A stretch of 64,000 bases of DNA from Zantedeschia hybrid cultivar. Its lineage: Eukaryota; Streptophyta; Magnoliopsida; Alismatales; Araceae. Made by a program: the position numbers and the translations under genes. The stretch spans positions 23,187,395 through 23,251,394 of the forward strand of contig JARZZO010000002.1 in assembly GCA_030544215.1 (NCBI GenBank). The letters run 5' to 3'. Under the pieces are notes generated by a model. That model saw only the letters and a program-made list of their open reading frames with translations. It made no database searches and was not told the origin of the DNA. Numbering within the stretch: the stretch's first letter is position 1; every line of letters starts with the position of its first letter. Below, piece after piece: positions 32,005-47,000 of the stretch.

Positions 32005-35000
32005 CTAGAACTCGTCATCATCCTCCTCTGCAATGTGCTTTGCAAGTTCCTCTTCCTGCTGCTGTCTTTCCCTTCTCTTCTCTGCACTTTCCTTCTCCTT
32101 GTGCGAGTTAGGTGGGAACCTCAGAGCTCTCACCGCCTCGTTGTGCATTTTCAGGCAAAACGCAATCCTAGAGTTGAACGCAATCTGGGGCTCATTAGTA
32201 GAGTACACATCCCCAGTCTCCTTGGACACCATCCAGCCATTAGCATGGTCTACTGTTGCATCAATGGCACCATCCCGGATTGCTTTTGCCACAATGCTTT
32301 CTGCATCAGCCACAGGGTTTGTGGAGTCCAACCTCAATTTCTTAGCTACATCAGTCAAAGATATGCGGGAATAGGATATGCTAATGTTGCGAAGTCCAGT
32401 TCTAATAACATTGTGTCGCAGACGCACAATCAGATTGTGCGTTCTGTCCAAACTGAAGGTCTTGGAATATTTATCGGCAACAGTTCGGAACAGCTCCAAA
32501 TCCCCAATTCGCACAGCCTGAAATTGGAATCCAGGGAATTTTGAGAATTACACGTTAAACTCAGTACATCTAAGTTGTGACAAGAGCTTACATTTGTAAG
32601 TTCAAAGTATGGTGTCAAAGCTTTCTTCATCCCTTTCTGCATGAAAACTGTCCTCTCTGGGATTTCTCCAAGGAGCAAGCGGACTATCACAGCCCACTTA
32701 TTGCACTGAATTCTGAAACCACGGGCTGCAACTGGGGCCTTTCGAGCAGCTTGCAGAAGGCTTTCTTTTGCATCCGTGTATTCTAACTGAATGGTCATGA
32801 TCTTTCCATGATAGAATAAATACCGACAGAACTGCAAAGAATGAACGAAAATGGCATTAAGGCCCAGAGAACTTATATTTGGTCTTAAATGTTTATATAC
32901 ATAATTGGAGCTTAATCAGAGAATAGCTGTCCAGAAGCATTTGTGCAGCAGTAACAGTGAAACCCAGGGAGCACCAACTAATGTATGGCAAGGGAATATT
33001 TATGCTTGAAAATAAAGTTTAAACTTCATTCAACCAATACAGGATTGCGGTGAAAGCAGCATTTTTCACTTGGATTGTAAGCAGATATATCAGCTTCCAG
33101 GAGAGCAAGCACAAAATTCACAAGGTGGCTCCTTAGGGCTTATGTCAACACTATATGCATCCCATTTATTGGAATTAAATCACAGAAAGCATGAAGAAAA
33201 GAGTTACCTGTTGGTTTGAATGAGCTTCAAATCGTGGAGCTTTTGAACGGAGCTTTTCTGCCTGGTCATACAAGTTGTAGTGAAGGTAATTGCGAAGCAA
33301 AAGATTAAGAAGGGTTTCCTGTACCATAGCAGACATTTGGAAAGACATTAGAGATTTGTAAATTGAGCACAAAGCCTATTCGGTGAGAGGTTAAACACAA
33401 ATTTACAGATAGTCAGCAAACTCCAATTCAGTTAGAAGAAACTAACCTGACCCAGCTCATCACGTCGCAGTGTGGCCAGGCGATGCAATGCCAGCAAATT
33501 CCTACCATGCAAGCCAATCAAAGTGAGGATAACCATAAGAGAGAACCTTGTTGCACCGCCAGGGGCTATTACACCGCCTGGCGGTGCTTTTATTTTTTTT
33601 TTTTTTAAATGATTTCTTTTTTGTCAGCCCCAACCACCCTACATGGTCGTACAGTCCGACCTTAAGATCGGACAACCTGGAAAAAGATGAAAAACAAAAA
33701 AACCACCCCAAATGAACAGTAAAAAATACTGTTTTACCGTTCATTTGAGGTCGGTTTTCGATTTTTTCATCTTTTTTTGGGTCGTCCGATCCAAGATTGG
33801 ATTGTACGACCATGTAGGGCACCATGGGGCCAACCAAAAAAAATTTCAAAAAAAAGTTTTTTTAATAAAAGCACTGCCTGGAGGCATAATATCCCCTGGC
33901 CGTGCAGCAAGTTGTTCTCTAACATAAAACTAAAAGCTAAAATAACCTTAGAATTTTGTTCATCATAATTTGTTCTTTGAGCCATGTTAACTCATTGTAA
34001 TTGGTTTTTTGAGCAATATGTTAACAATAGTTTAAAAAATGTAAACATATGTCAGTGAGACAGTTGTCCTGCTATCTTGTAAAGATGGCACACATACAGC
34101 TAAATGTCCAATTTTCTCACGAGGCTTCAAGGTCCTTGGATTTGTCTCCAAGAAGTAATTTAATGAAAAAACTCAAGGGAATCAAATATAGTCATCAAGA
34201 AGCTTAAGAGCTGTCCTCCTACCCTCTTCTTTACCCAAAAAGAAGTCTGTGTCAATGTTTGCTCTTTATACAGTTGTGGAGTCAAGATGGGTTTGGCGTG
34301 CACTTTTGCTCCCTTCAGGTTCTGGGAAGCTCTCGTTGCTATAATGTACAATTACTTAGAACACCCAAAAAGAAGAAGAGGAAGGGGGGGTGTTGAAAGA
34401 CAACATTAAAAGAGAAAACTTATTTGGAACCCTTTGGCTCATAACTCACCCTCGAATTTCAGCAAGACTGTTGGTAAGCTCATGGCTATATGAGTAATAG
34501 AAGTACAGCCTAGCTGCTAAAACATCAACTGTTCTTCTGTTCAAGTTTTTGAGTCGAGCAATACTTGCTGAGGAACATGCTTTGGCCTAAGAGCAGAATG
34601 AGAGGGAACAAGTAAAGAAGAAAAGTTACCACATGAAGTGTAATGTGCTGCAGAGGTATTGAACCCAACCAAAAGACAGCAAAAATACCTCACTGTATCT
34701 CTTTTGATCAATCAGGAAAATCAACACAAGTAAATAACAGTATATCTCCAATTCAGGCAAAGCATGTTTAGCTGGACCCTGAGATGCTGAGGTTGCAGTG
34801 TCTACATCCATATCATGATCATCTTCCTACAACAAAAAATGAAAAACAAGCAAAAATCCATAAACAAGTAAAATCAGAAAAGCTGTTAAATTCATCCAGC
34901 AATCATTTGCAATAAATTCAGGAATTCTGCGAATCTGTACATGCATTAACACAACTCGTTGGTGCTATTTTTAACCACTAATTCATTCAATTTATAGGGT

Positions 35001-38000
35001 CTTTTAAGTGGATGATACTGTATGTTAAAAAACGGAAAAAATAAAAAAAGAAGAAGAAACGAATCACATTTACGTTCCCTGCTTTACTAAAAGTGGATTG
35101 TACAACCTCCATTTCATATAGAATTGAAGGCTATTTACGTCAAACCTCAGTATATGGTTGTAAAACAAACTGCAACAGTCAACATGAGTATTGATGCACA
35201 GTTCTCACCCATTGTTCAGCAAACAAGATGTCAGAGAAGAATTAAGAAGAAACTGTGTGAAGAAAGCATATGAAATACTAAGAGGATTAGTTGTGATACA
35301 TTTTTCATCTTTAAAACAACATAAGAGAATTGATCAAAAATTGACGTGGCAGATGAAAGAAAATCAATGTTCTACAGAAGTCATGAAGTCCACACCAAGT
35401 TTTGCAAATCTGGTTTGAAGCAGCAAGTCCAAAATGCTTTGACGCTGTCAGGCCCCTGGCCAAACCTACATATCCAGTCCATGTTAACTAGTCCGAAATC
35501 TACCTAAAATTCTAATTTTTGGCTGAATGACCTGAATCAACAGGTGGGCTGGTCTATGCGCATGCCCATATGAGCTTCCACCCAACAACAAATACCCACT
35601 CCTACATCAAGGACTCCATTCCCTCCCCTCCTTTTATATATACAGAAAAAAAAAAGTTACATGAATCGTCATTTTTTCCACTTTTTTTAGGCCTTTTGGT
35701 TCCATATTTGGTCTAGATGAACCCAGAACATCCACCATTAACGAAGTATGAAATAAAACAACAATTCTCAGATACGGACACTGAATTATGCGACATATGT
35801 GCAAAATATGACAGCTTGAATGGATGCCAATAAATTCAAATGGTACACAGTCTGAATTTCAATAGCATGTGTTCAATAAGTAGACTCAAAGATTTACACC
35901 ATTAACTTCATGCTTATAGACGTTTCACAAGTATGTAATAAATCACAAAATCAGACATATATTAGAAATTCTAACAGATTTATCAGACCAGCCATCATGA
36001 GAGTTTCTCATATACTGGTTCTCATTTCAAAAACTTTAGCAAATGAAATAAGAACAGTATAAGGGAAAGAACAGTATAAGGGACTGCCAGACAACCATAA
36101 AATTGGCCCCAGAAATGGTCCACATCAAGTTAAGGAGATCTTCTATTGGCTTGGGCTTGAATTGAGATCTAAATCAAGACTCTAAAAATTAGCCACAGAT
36201 GGTGCACAGAAATCCACTGAATCCAACCAGTTTGAACTTAAATAAGATATGGGAATGGCTAGAATGATATAATCAAGAAACGATTTAACAAGAACAGTGA
36301 CAGGTGTAAACTTGTTCCTGCGAGTATTTACCAGCACATGTTTAGCAGGTATCGATGATTGATATCAAGCACATAAAATATTAATAGTTTGAGAAGTCTC
36401 TCTCTTGTATAGCTGGTCTAGACATATCATAGGGTTATCTGCAGATTCTTGTCTTTAAGTAATCTGTAGTTTTTTTCTTTCTTTTTTGGATAGGAATCTC
36501 TCCTATCCATCTGATTGTACTCCCTCTTTTATTTAATAAATCGGTGGTACAATCCACATTTTTCTCGAAACAATATTAATAATAAGTGACAAAACTAATA
36601 TTAAAAATATACAAGATGATAAAATGAAACCGTGTTAACATTCAAATAGGTGGGAAAATAGTCGGGTCTGTGCCCTCTTTTGGTCAATATCACACCACAA
36701 ATAGTCTTAAAATTTTTTGTTCCCTGCCTAGTTGAACATGGGCCTGTTTCGGGCCTAGATTCACATAATTCTGTTTCAAGAATTTAAACTAGAGCAATGC
36801 GGTGCTGCTCAGGTTCAATCGGACAGCTGCAGCAGCAAGTTTTTTTTTTTCATTTCTTCTACAAACCCAGTGGGTGGGGGGCAACCGTAAGGGAGCCATC
36901 GATAGTGCCCGATATTTGATCGGACAGTTAACAAAGTACAAAAAAATGAAAAATGAAACAGTCCATTTTCTTTTTTTATTTTTTTAACCATCTTATCAAA
37001 GATTGGAAGAAACGGATGGCTCCATTAGGGTTGCCCCACCCCCTTAGGTTTTTAAGAGAAAAAAAATATATCACCTGCTGCTGCAGCTCAATCGAACGGC
37101 TGCCTGCTTGCGGTACAGCACGTATTACTCTTTAAACTAATATGTAATGGGCCTGGGTTATTGGATTTGTGTATACACCCAGACCTGATCACATTAGGCC
37201 TAATAGGTCAATTACCAGGTCTCAGTCCCATATTTGACAGCCCTACCTGTCCACTGCAGTAGGGATATCAATGGTAACCGATTCTCCAATTACCGGTACT
37301 GTTCCTTAGCTTAACGGACAGTTTGCAGACAATCTTTTAATTTCCAATTAGTTAATGGATACGATAATGGATAGGATTTTGAAACCCACTTTCTTAACGG
37401 ACATAGAATGTCAGAAACAGATAGTCTTGTTTCCAAAACCGCTATTTGCTACCATCCATGAATACATATTATTATATTTTAATGTTATTATATAATTTAT
37501 CATTTTTTTCTTGTTTTCTTTATCTTTTAAGGATATTTTGGACCATTAACCAAGAAATTTATTTTAGTGTCATACAGTCGAGCTGTCATTTTTATGGCAT
37601 GTTATTGATAAGAAAACTTTAATTTGAGTGATTTGCTTCTTTTAAGGAATAGTTATTTTTTGTGAACACTTCTCTTAGAGCTATTCATCTTCTATTTAAT
37701 TGGAGTATATTCTTGTCTCACATCCCTTTAGACAGTCGGATAAGGGAATTCAATAATTATACTCTGTAGTTTTAATTTTCTTTGATTCTTAGGAGAGGCA
37801 CCTCACCAATCCTTTCAGTTGTACCTCCTCTATTTATGTATTAATAAAATTGGCGGTACAATCCACTACTTTATTTCAAAAGGAATAGGTATTTTTTGTG
37901 TTTATATTTTACTTCAGATGGAAAATCTATAGTAAATTTGCATTTCAAATCTGAATTTCATAGTTTCTCATTTTGATCATTAACTATCTGACAATATACT

Positions 38001-41000
38001 GATAAATGCTTCTATTCGGAGGTCAAAAATGATTTCGGATATGCCCTTTCCCGATAGTTATAGGCTAGTTAACGGATACATAGTCTATTTTGTGGATAAG
38101 GAAACGGATACTCTACCATCCGCACCGTTTCTGACCCGCTGACATCCCTACACTGTAGGTGCAACCCCTAAAACCTTCTTTTAATATTTTTCACTTTTAA
38201 TTCTATCTCTTGCGACCTATTTGTAAACATGACCAGATTGGACTATTCTAATCCAACAATGTGATTAATTCTAGAAGAGTATAAACAAGGAAGGCAGGAC
38301 CCATAGGGATCATCCGATCAATAGGTTTTGACCCAAACAAGTCTGATCTCAATCCTCAATCCACTAGTCTAGGCGAGGATCAGACAGGAATGGCCGGAAT
38401 CGGCCAAGATCATTCCAGAATTTGGATCAGACCCATTTTTTAAATAATTAAAAAATAAATGAGGGCAGGTCCAGATCGACCCAGGATCGGGGTCCCCACC
38501 GGGTCAAATCGGCCTATCTGATCAATTTTGACCAGGCCAACCGTGCCTGATCACCCAGTCTTTCTACCTTGAGTGTAAATAATTGACAAGTCTCATTTAA
38601 TAATGTCTTCTCCCAGGTACTCTATAAACCTAACGGATAAACAAGGTAGCAGATTGCATAAATGAAAATGTCATGGGCTGGATGATCTACAGTAGGACGT
38701 GACATTACCTATTGATGACCTATCCAACTATTAGCTCACACAAATACTCCCAAGTTTCTGTTAGTTTTAGGTGGCCTACAAACCAATCTAACTATATAAA
38801 TCTCGTTCATTTATTAATATAATAACATAATATTCATTATGTGTAAATCGTATTAATTATCGTTTCATAATGAAGTCCGTGAATATGTGCTATAGTGATC
38901 AGATTATGATGAGATCATACTAATGAGACTGATCACTTAAACACACATTCTTAATCGTTCCTAGTCGGAGGATATCCGAGAATGACATCGGATCTCCGGT
39001 TATACTAGTACAGATTACTCATGCTCATATGATGAGGGTGACTGATCTCATAAGTCACTTGTATGGAGACACTAAGGCGAATCTGTAGGTGCTCATTGGA
39101 GAATGAGTTCACTGAACTGATCCGACTGAATCGCTAGATGGTATTGTACCTCACTGTCAACCAGCTTGATTCTATTGTCGCAGTTGCGTGGATGGTCCTC
39201 GGACCTGAGACACCAAGGACACCTTGTCGGTGGACTTCTGTGCTTTGACCTTGGTTTACGAATCTCTAGCCACGGGATTCTAATACGCCAAGGATTGGGT
39301 ACAGCGGAATACCGTCGAAGGAAATTGTGTGTCAATAAGGAATTATTCGCTCTCAGTACTTAGAGAGAGAATGCTCTAGGAAAGATGCACGAAAGTCCCT
39401 GGCCAGGGCGGACGATAATATCGGGAAAGGAGTTTTCCGATATTCATCAGCGGCATCCAATCCAAGTGAGTCGACCGGTTAGGATTTGACAGCTCGTCAT
39501 ACCCTGAGTTGACTCAAGAGTATTGTACGAATGAAAGATTATATCCACGCGGTAACTGTCGGCGAAAAGGTTCCAAGAGTGGGTTACTTAACCACAATAC
39601 CTTCCGAGTTCACGCGGTGTTGCTTGGCACCCAACGTGATCGGAGGTCCGGTCGAATTTGATGTGCGACATCAATTCGATTGATTAATTAATTAATAAAA
39701 GGTTATTAATTGATTAATAAAGCCAGTGAGGAGTCACTGGGCTTGTTGGGCCATTAACCGGACTGATACTTGGGCCTAGAGGGTCACACGCACATGATTC
39801 TCAAGGCGATGGATAAATAAGTGAGTTTTATACATACCGGGGGTTTTTATGAAAAACCGCGCGGTTAGTATAAAACATAGCGAACGGGTTGAGCAGGCCA
39901 AACTGCTGCTAATCCTAGCCGCCCCTCCTCTGTTTCTCTCTCTATCTGGCGTCCAGACAGATCCAGATTTGCTCCGTCGCTTCTCTGAATCCCATTCGAC
40001 GGGAAATCGTCCGCGCGTTGCGGCGATCGTTGCGGCGACCGGCGGAGGTTTCGTGGGCTGCGAAGAACGAGGAACGTGAGGATATCCGTCGCGAGGAGGA
40101 TCGCGTGGACTTCGCTAGAGGTCGGGCGCTTGCGCGGCTTGCGGTGTCGCACCGACGGAACCGAACGGTTGCGGATTCGAATCCGCACACGGTGAGAACT
40201 TCGATTATCCGATAATCGATTTTAATTTTTCGAAACAGGAAAACGGATCGCTATTTTATTTTATTTTCCGCTGCGTGAGCGATCCGGAAAAACCGAGAAT
40301 CCCAACAGTTTCTACAGACTCAACGTGAAATAATCCATAGTACTGTGGAAGCATGTTAACTAGATGTGTACTCAATTGAATTCAGGCAGCAAAAGATAAA
40401 AACCAGAATGGGTAAGATAAATGCCCTCTCCTACGTACGAAGGAATTGCCAAGCACCAAAAAAATGGAAACCAACATTTTTGCTCAGTGCTTACAAGATT
40501 TTTCATCCAATATCACCTAAAATATCATCATGAACCGTCCTATCACTGGACTACAGCCCATCAGTAAAATATCATCATGAAGTTGGCTGACTATTCATCT
40601 AACATAGCTAGAGATGCACATGTTTCTGGAAACAGGTATCTCACAGATTACACAATAAATCCCAAGAATTAATATACGACCAACGAATTTTCCAACACAA
40701 TCTAAGAACACCTGGGTATGCACAGGGTACAAATCAACATTCAGAGTGAAACCCATCCCCTAAATACCTTGGAAGCCAAGAATCAAGAAACAAACACTGA
40801 AAACCTAGCCTAGCATACACAAGATTTGTCATTTCCAATGTCACCAACCATATCATCATGACCATGGCTCTCCATCTACTTGAGCAATATCATCGCAAAC
40901 ATGGCTGACTATGTACTTTAGCATCATACTAATGAGTATATATATACAGATGCATATACAGAGAGAGAGTAGAGAGATGAAAAAGCTTCCCTATTGCCTA

Positions 41001-44000
41001 TATCAGCCTCCCCCAAGGCACCCCAAATTTTCTCCCATATTCCAATCCACCATCCACTGCTTGGTTCCCCTAAATGTGGCAGTCATAATCCCCATTTTAA
41101 GTATGAAGGAGAATGATGAGGAAGAGAAAGCGGTTTCAGCAGATGGCAGCGCAAGCAGCATGAGGGGTTAAATTTTGAAAGGATTGCATTTTACAAAATG
41201 TAGCCTTAACGAGAAAATGTTGCATATTTGTCCTTAAATTATAACAAAGAAAAGCCTAAAAGTTTTTTAAACTATTTGTTCAATGTCTACCTGAAAACTG
41301 GCCAGAATGGGTCAGTCTCTGATCTAGTTCAGCCAGTTCCAACTAAGCTGGTTTTTACATATCTTGGATATGCCATCTCATAAGAGCATCCATGTCCTCC
41401 CCTAGGCTTCTAGCCTATACACTCAGGATTCTAGTAAAGAAATTTCCAAAGAACTTAAATGATGCCATATGTTTATAAATATATGGTCATGATTCAACTA
41501 CAATAGTGACTCAATCACAAGCAGTGCAGTAAGAAGGACTACTTGTAGGAAAATGCTAGCCGTGCAATGGGAAAGGACTACTTCCAAGAAAAGGCTAGCA
41601 GTGTGGTAGGAAAGGACTGCTTGTAAGAAAAGGCTAGCTGTGCAGTAGGAAAGGACTTGTAGGAAAAGGCCATCCATAAGACAGCGCAAGATGGAGCCAC
41701 CATTATGTCAGCTGGCTGGACCAAATTAATGGAATTAGTCATACCAAAAAAGTAGGAAAAAGGTATTGAACTATATATGTGGGCTTGAAACCGTAACTTG
41801 TGAGGTGCCTTAAGGACTAACCATGTGGACCTGGTCCAAAGGGGATAATATCACACACATGTTAGATCGGGTCATTATATTCTAGTATCAGAGCAAGAAT
41901 AGTGAAGTACGATATGAGCTAGTATGAGGACAAACCATATAGAAGTTATTGGCCTATAGTGACCCAATCACAAGCGACCAAACAGTAGGTAAAGGCTACT
42001 TGAGAGATAAAGCTATGTGGAGCTACTACTGTTGAGGCGGCTATAAAAGGCTGAAATGAACCAGATTAATCCCGCACTGGAATGTAGGAAAAAACTACTA
42101 ACTTATATATAGGAGGCTTGAATCAATAACTTGTCAGTAGGCATGTTCGCGTTTGGTTTGGATTGATTTTGAGGAAACTTTAGAGAACCCAAACCAAGCC
42201 AAACAAAATCTAAAACCAAACCAAACAACCATATAGTTTTGAAACCAGACCAAGCCAAAATAATTTGGTTTGGTTTGGTTTAGCCTTCATAATGAGCCTT
42301 TGGCTCCCAAATAAGTCTTATGCAATTAAACAACTTTTATAATGAGCAGATAATTTATGTAGGCAAAGACTAAATATATTATTTAGTTATTTTTATTGAA
42401 CTTTTAGCAAAGGATTTAGACATATAACAAAAACTTTACTTGAATAATAAAGAAACATAAATCATTTTAACATAAACTTTACTACAATAATAAAGAAAAG
42501 CAATTCACTTTAACATATGGAATCATATAGATCCTTACAGTTATAATTTAAACAATAAAAAACACTTCAAATAGGATTACGATGTTCTCAATTTAAATAG
42601 AGAGGATCATATTATACCATTATCCTTCATGATTTCACTTAAATATACACAATCACCATTAAAATTTTACAATAAGCTTATACTCTTATGTAATTTGGTT
42701 TTTTGGTTTGGTTTGTGAAGAGTAGAAACCAAACATAACCAAATTTTGTCATTCGGTTTGGTTTCAACTCAAATCAATTTTTGTATCTCAAACCGAATTA
42801 AATAGTGAACAGCCCTACTTGTCATGCACCTTTTGAGGACAGAATTGCATGGACTTGGTCTAAAGTGGACAATACCTCCCAAGAGTTGGATCGGACCATT
42901 ACAACTACGATAATCCATAATGCAGAAAATACAATCAAACTTGACTTAATTCTTGACCATCTTGATACTATCCATTATAGGAATTCGTTTGCTAGCCATC
43001 TTTTGCAGAAAAACATTAGTTATAGTTGGAAAGGGTTTTATGCCACATTAAGTTTCTAAACCACACCCGACAATTCCCCAGGAAAAATCATCAAAAGTAT
43101 TCACAAAGGACCTGACTGAGAAATGACCATAAATCCATCTCAAGTTCCTTGTATCTACCATTTAATATATAACCTTGGAGAAATTTCACCATTCTGAGGA
43201 ATTCTGCAAAGTTTCTTTAGTCCCTTCTCACTGATTTACCGTCCTCCACCATTTTGCTGATTCTGTTGAACAGTTCTTCCCTTATGAGCCGCTAAACAAT
43301 TCTGCTCGAAGGAAAATCCGAACACCACCTATTCTCTCTGAAAAGAGGTCCATTACAATCTGAAAGTCAGAGAAGACTACAAGACAATCAGCCAATCTGA
43401 CACCTTTCATCAGGGGTCTTTGAGAGGATTCGACAGGTCAGATGCACCATCTGTTACAACGCATGGAGTGTTTCACCTTTACTCTCTTCACCCACATACA
43501 GCCATTTCGTTGTCATAGCTCTAGTAGAAGCATTCACTTTGTCCAAGCAAAGATTTCCTTCCCCGTTCTCCCTAGAACCTATATGCCATTTGACTGAATG
43601 CAAGCCCTGTATATCATTGCTAGCCCCGAAAGAATGGTTTCCTTACCGACTCTAATCCTTTCTCCATTGTTCTGATAATTCTAAAAATGGACAGATAATA
43701 AAGAGCCAAATTTGAAAGAACAGATTTAGAAAGGACCACTGACTCCCGCTTTTTTTTTTTTTTTTTGGTTGGGGGGGAGTGGATGGTACCACAAAATATA
43801 TTGGAAAAAAAAACAAGGGAGGTAAAAGTGTAGGAGTGTAAGCTCTCAAAAGCACTGTTTACAAAACAACGCCAAGAAGGTGTACCCACCTTTACAAAAG
43901 AAAAGAGAAAAGGGAAGAGCTAAGAGTTGTGCTGAGGACTTGCCCCATTCCACCACCCTAGCACAAATAAAAGAAGCAAGGCCATCCTCTGTCTTGTAAA

Positions 44001-47000
44001 CTCCCTCAAAAATCCTCGCATTGCGCTCCCCCATACAGACCAAAGGGTAGCATGTAGGATCAACCACCAAATCTTGCAATTGTCCTTGGACGTCCAGTGC
44101 TTCTCCCACCCCTTGAAAAGCGCCTCCACCGTGCACAGCAAAGGCTGAACACACCTGGCCTTGTCTAGAACTAGCCTCCACACCCTTAACGAGAAGGAAC
44201 AAAGCACGAAAATATGATCCAAGTTTTCATCCGCCTGCACACAAAGAAGACAGTTGGTGTTGATCCCTTACAAAAAAAGAGCTAGCTTATCACATGTAGG
44301 GAGCCTCCCTAGAGTGGTTCTCCATACAAGTATCCAAACTTTCAATGGACTGGGGTTCTCCAAACCTGCTTGAAGAATGGGAAATAGACCCCACTGTCCT
44401 GAATGATTCTGTATGCTGATTTCATTATCTCTAACTGGTACCCTCTAATGAATGGAGTGGACCTGAAGCAACAGAAGTAACTCCGTCACCTGTGCAAATT
44501 CCACATCCCTTAGATCCCTTCAAAAACCCTAAAAAGAATCAAACTTTCCTTTTCTTCTTTTTCTATCTATTCAAACTTCTTGATTTTGATTTTTCACTCC
44601 GAGGGAGTTACAATTAAGAGGAGACCAAGGAATTTAATAGGAAGCTTGACGATCTCAAGCGCAGACACGAAAAAGCACTATTTTCCTGTCACATATTTGA
44701 TTTGTTAAAATTAACTTTCAGACATGACAACACTTCAAGTAGGTTAAGAGAATGCTCTTGTTTCTAACTTTGTCCTCCAAAGTCCAAACCACAAGTGAAC
44801 AAAGGATACTGTGTCACATTATCGCCTCCAATCAAATCATCAAATAGAGCTTCATCTACTGTCTTTTGACACACAGTACTCAGTGTTTGACCAACCAAAC
44901 AAAGTAAGAGAGTAGGTAACCTTGCCTGATCCCCATAAAGATCATTAATTATCCACATAGCTGACCGTTACAATGAATGAAGATCTTGCTATCATGACAC
45001 ACCTGAAAGTCTAGCCTACCAATTTATGCTTGAATTCCATCAAGTATAAATTCCTATAAACACAATTCCAGCTGATTCAAATATAGGCCTTTTCAAAAAT
45101 CAAGTTTCAACAGCAAACTCTTTCTTCTTCTAAATTTCTGTTTGGGAAACAGACTCAAAAAATCTTGCTGTCATGGCAGAGCTGAGAGTCCAGTCTACAC
45201 TTTTCTGCTTGAATATCATCAAGTGCAAAGTTCTATAACACAATGCCAGCTGATTCTATCATGGGCCTTCTCAAAATCAAGATTCAACATCATACCCCCT
45301 CTTCCTCTGGTTCTGCTCATGGAGACACTTGGAGGCTGCCATGTAGTTATCAAGAATAGATCTCACTTTTGCAAAAGAATGACTGATTCTTGGAGATGAT
45401 CTGACCACCACTACCTTTACTTTATTAGACTATCATCCTAATTATTTTGTAGCACCCATCTATTAGTCTAATATGTTGGAAATCAGACACCTCTTTTGTG
45501 CCTTCTTTCTGGTATTAGCACAACACATGTTGAACTGAATACTAGTTAACCTCAGATTCTCTATAGATCCCTTTCAATCATCTCCCAAAAACATTGATGA
45601 GACTCCATCAAGGGAAAACATGTAGCCCTTCCAATTTACTAGCTGTTGTACTAAAAATGCACTTAATTTCTTCTTCAGAAAGAGGAGATGCACAACAATC
45701 TATTTACAATCCTTGGGAAAGCACCTTCCATCATTTGAGGTTTCCACATTTATTCCTTTTAAACACTCTTTCAGAGTGGCCGACCAGCTCATTTCAAATC
45801 ATGCCCAGTCCTCCTCCTGTTGTGTTCCCACCTTCATCTGGGAGGTTTTCAGTTCCCTCATTTTACCACTTGCAACAGCACAGAAGAAAGAAGTATCTCC
45901 ATTGCCCCCTCTTTCAAACACTTATCTTTACCTCTTTGTTTATGTTTCACCTTAGCTATTACCAACCATTATTGCTGTTCTCTCTAAATTTCAGCCAGTT
46001 CTTATCTTCAGCAAAAAAAAACTCCTGGTTCTTTACAATTTACAGTTCTTATCTTCTTATCTTCACCTTATCTATTTCCATGTACTATACAAAAGAACAG
46101 CCTCTTAGAAGTTAACCACTCAATCCCTGTACCGGGCATCTTAACCATGACATTATCTAAGGCTCCAGATCAGAACAGATTTCCCTTGCTGTTCTTACAA
46201 CACCGTTTGGACATTGGCAAATCTGGCATCCTTAAAGCAATGTTGGACTTTCAAGACGAGAAGACTCACTTGAGGAGGGTCAACAAGATTCTTTTGGTGC
46301 TCATTCCCAAGAAGGTGTGGATTGACTCAGGGACTACAGACACATCACTTTGCTTAATATCCAACCAACAACTCATTATTCTATCTGTTCTGGTCTGATA
46401 ATTTCTAGAGGAGGATAATTTCTACTTATGGCCATTTGCAGCCCAATTGACTTATCTATACTTCCTTGGTAGCCAGTATAATATCTTCTAACAATGAGTC
46501 CCTGATACTTCTGGCTGAATGTTGTGCAGTTTGGTAAAGGAATAAAGAGCTAGGATATAAACTCAAGCTTTGACAAAATATACACAGCACATATGATATT
46601 CTATGTTATCTCTGAAAGCAAGAAACATTACATTGTAAAAGTGCAGTGTCTAGAATCTCTACGTTGAAAAAGAACATCAACCATGGATCTTGACTAAAAC
46701 TAGAAGGAAGTGACAAAATACTTTATGGGAGCTTCTCAATCTCTAACTGGTATCCTCCGCCCCAGTTTTTGGATTTAGATTCCCTATTCTGAAGTCTCAA
46801 CATGAACATTGGATCCTCCAAAGTTTCACCCATGGATCTTGACTAAAACTAGAAAGAAGTTGAAAAATACTTTATGAGAGCCTCTCATATCACTTTTATC
46901 CTCCTTTCCCCTTTCTGGATTTAGATCCTACTCTCAACATAAACATTTTTTAAGGTTTAAATTCAGCACATGCTAAATCAAGAACATCACGGAAATTGTA

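Noticed and set aside
39849..40215. Several arginine-rich frames on both strands
   Set aside because: They lie inside the solo LTR and reflect its GC-rich end.
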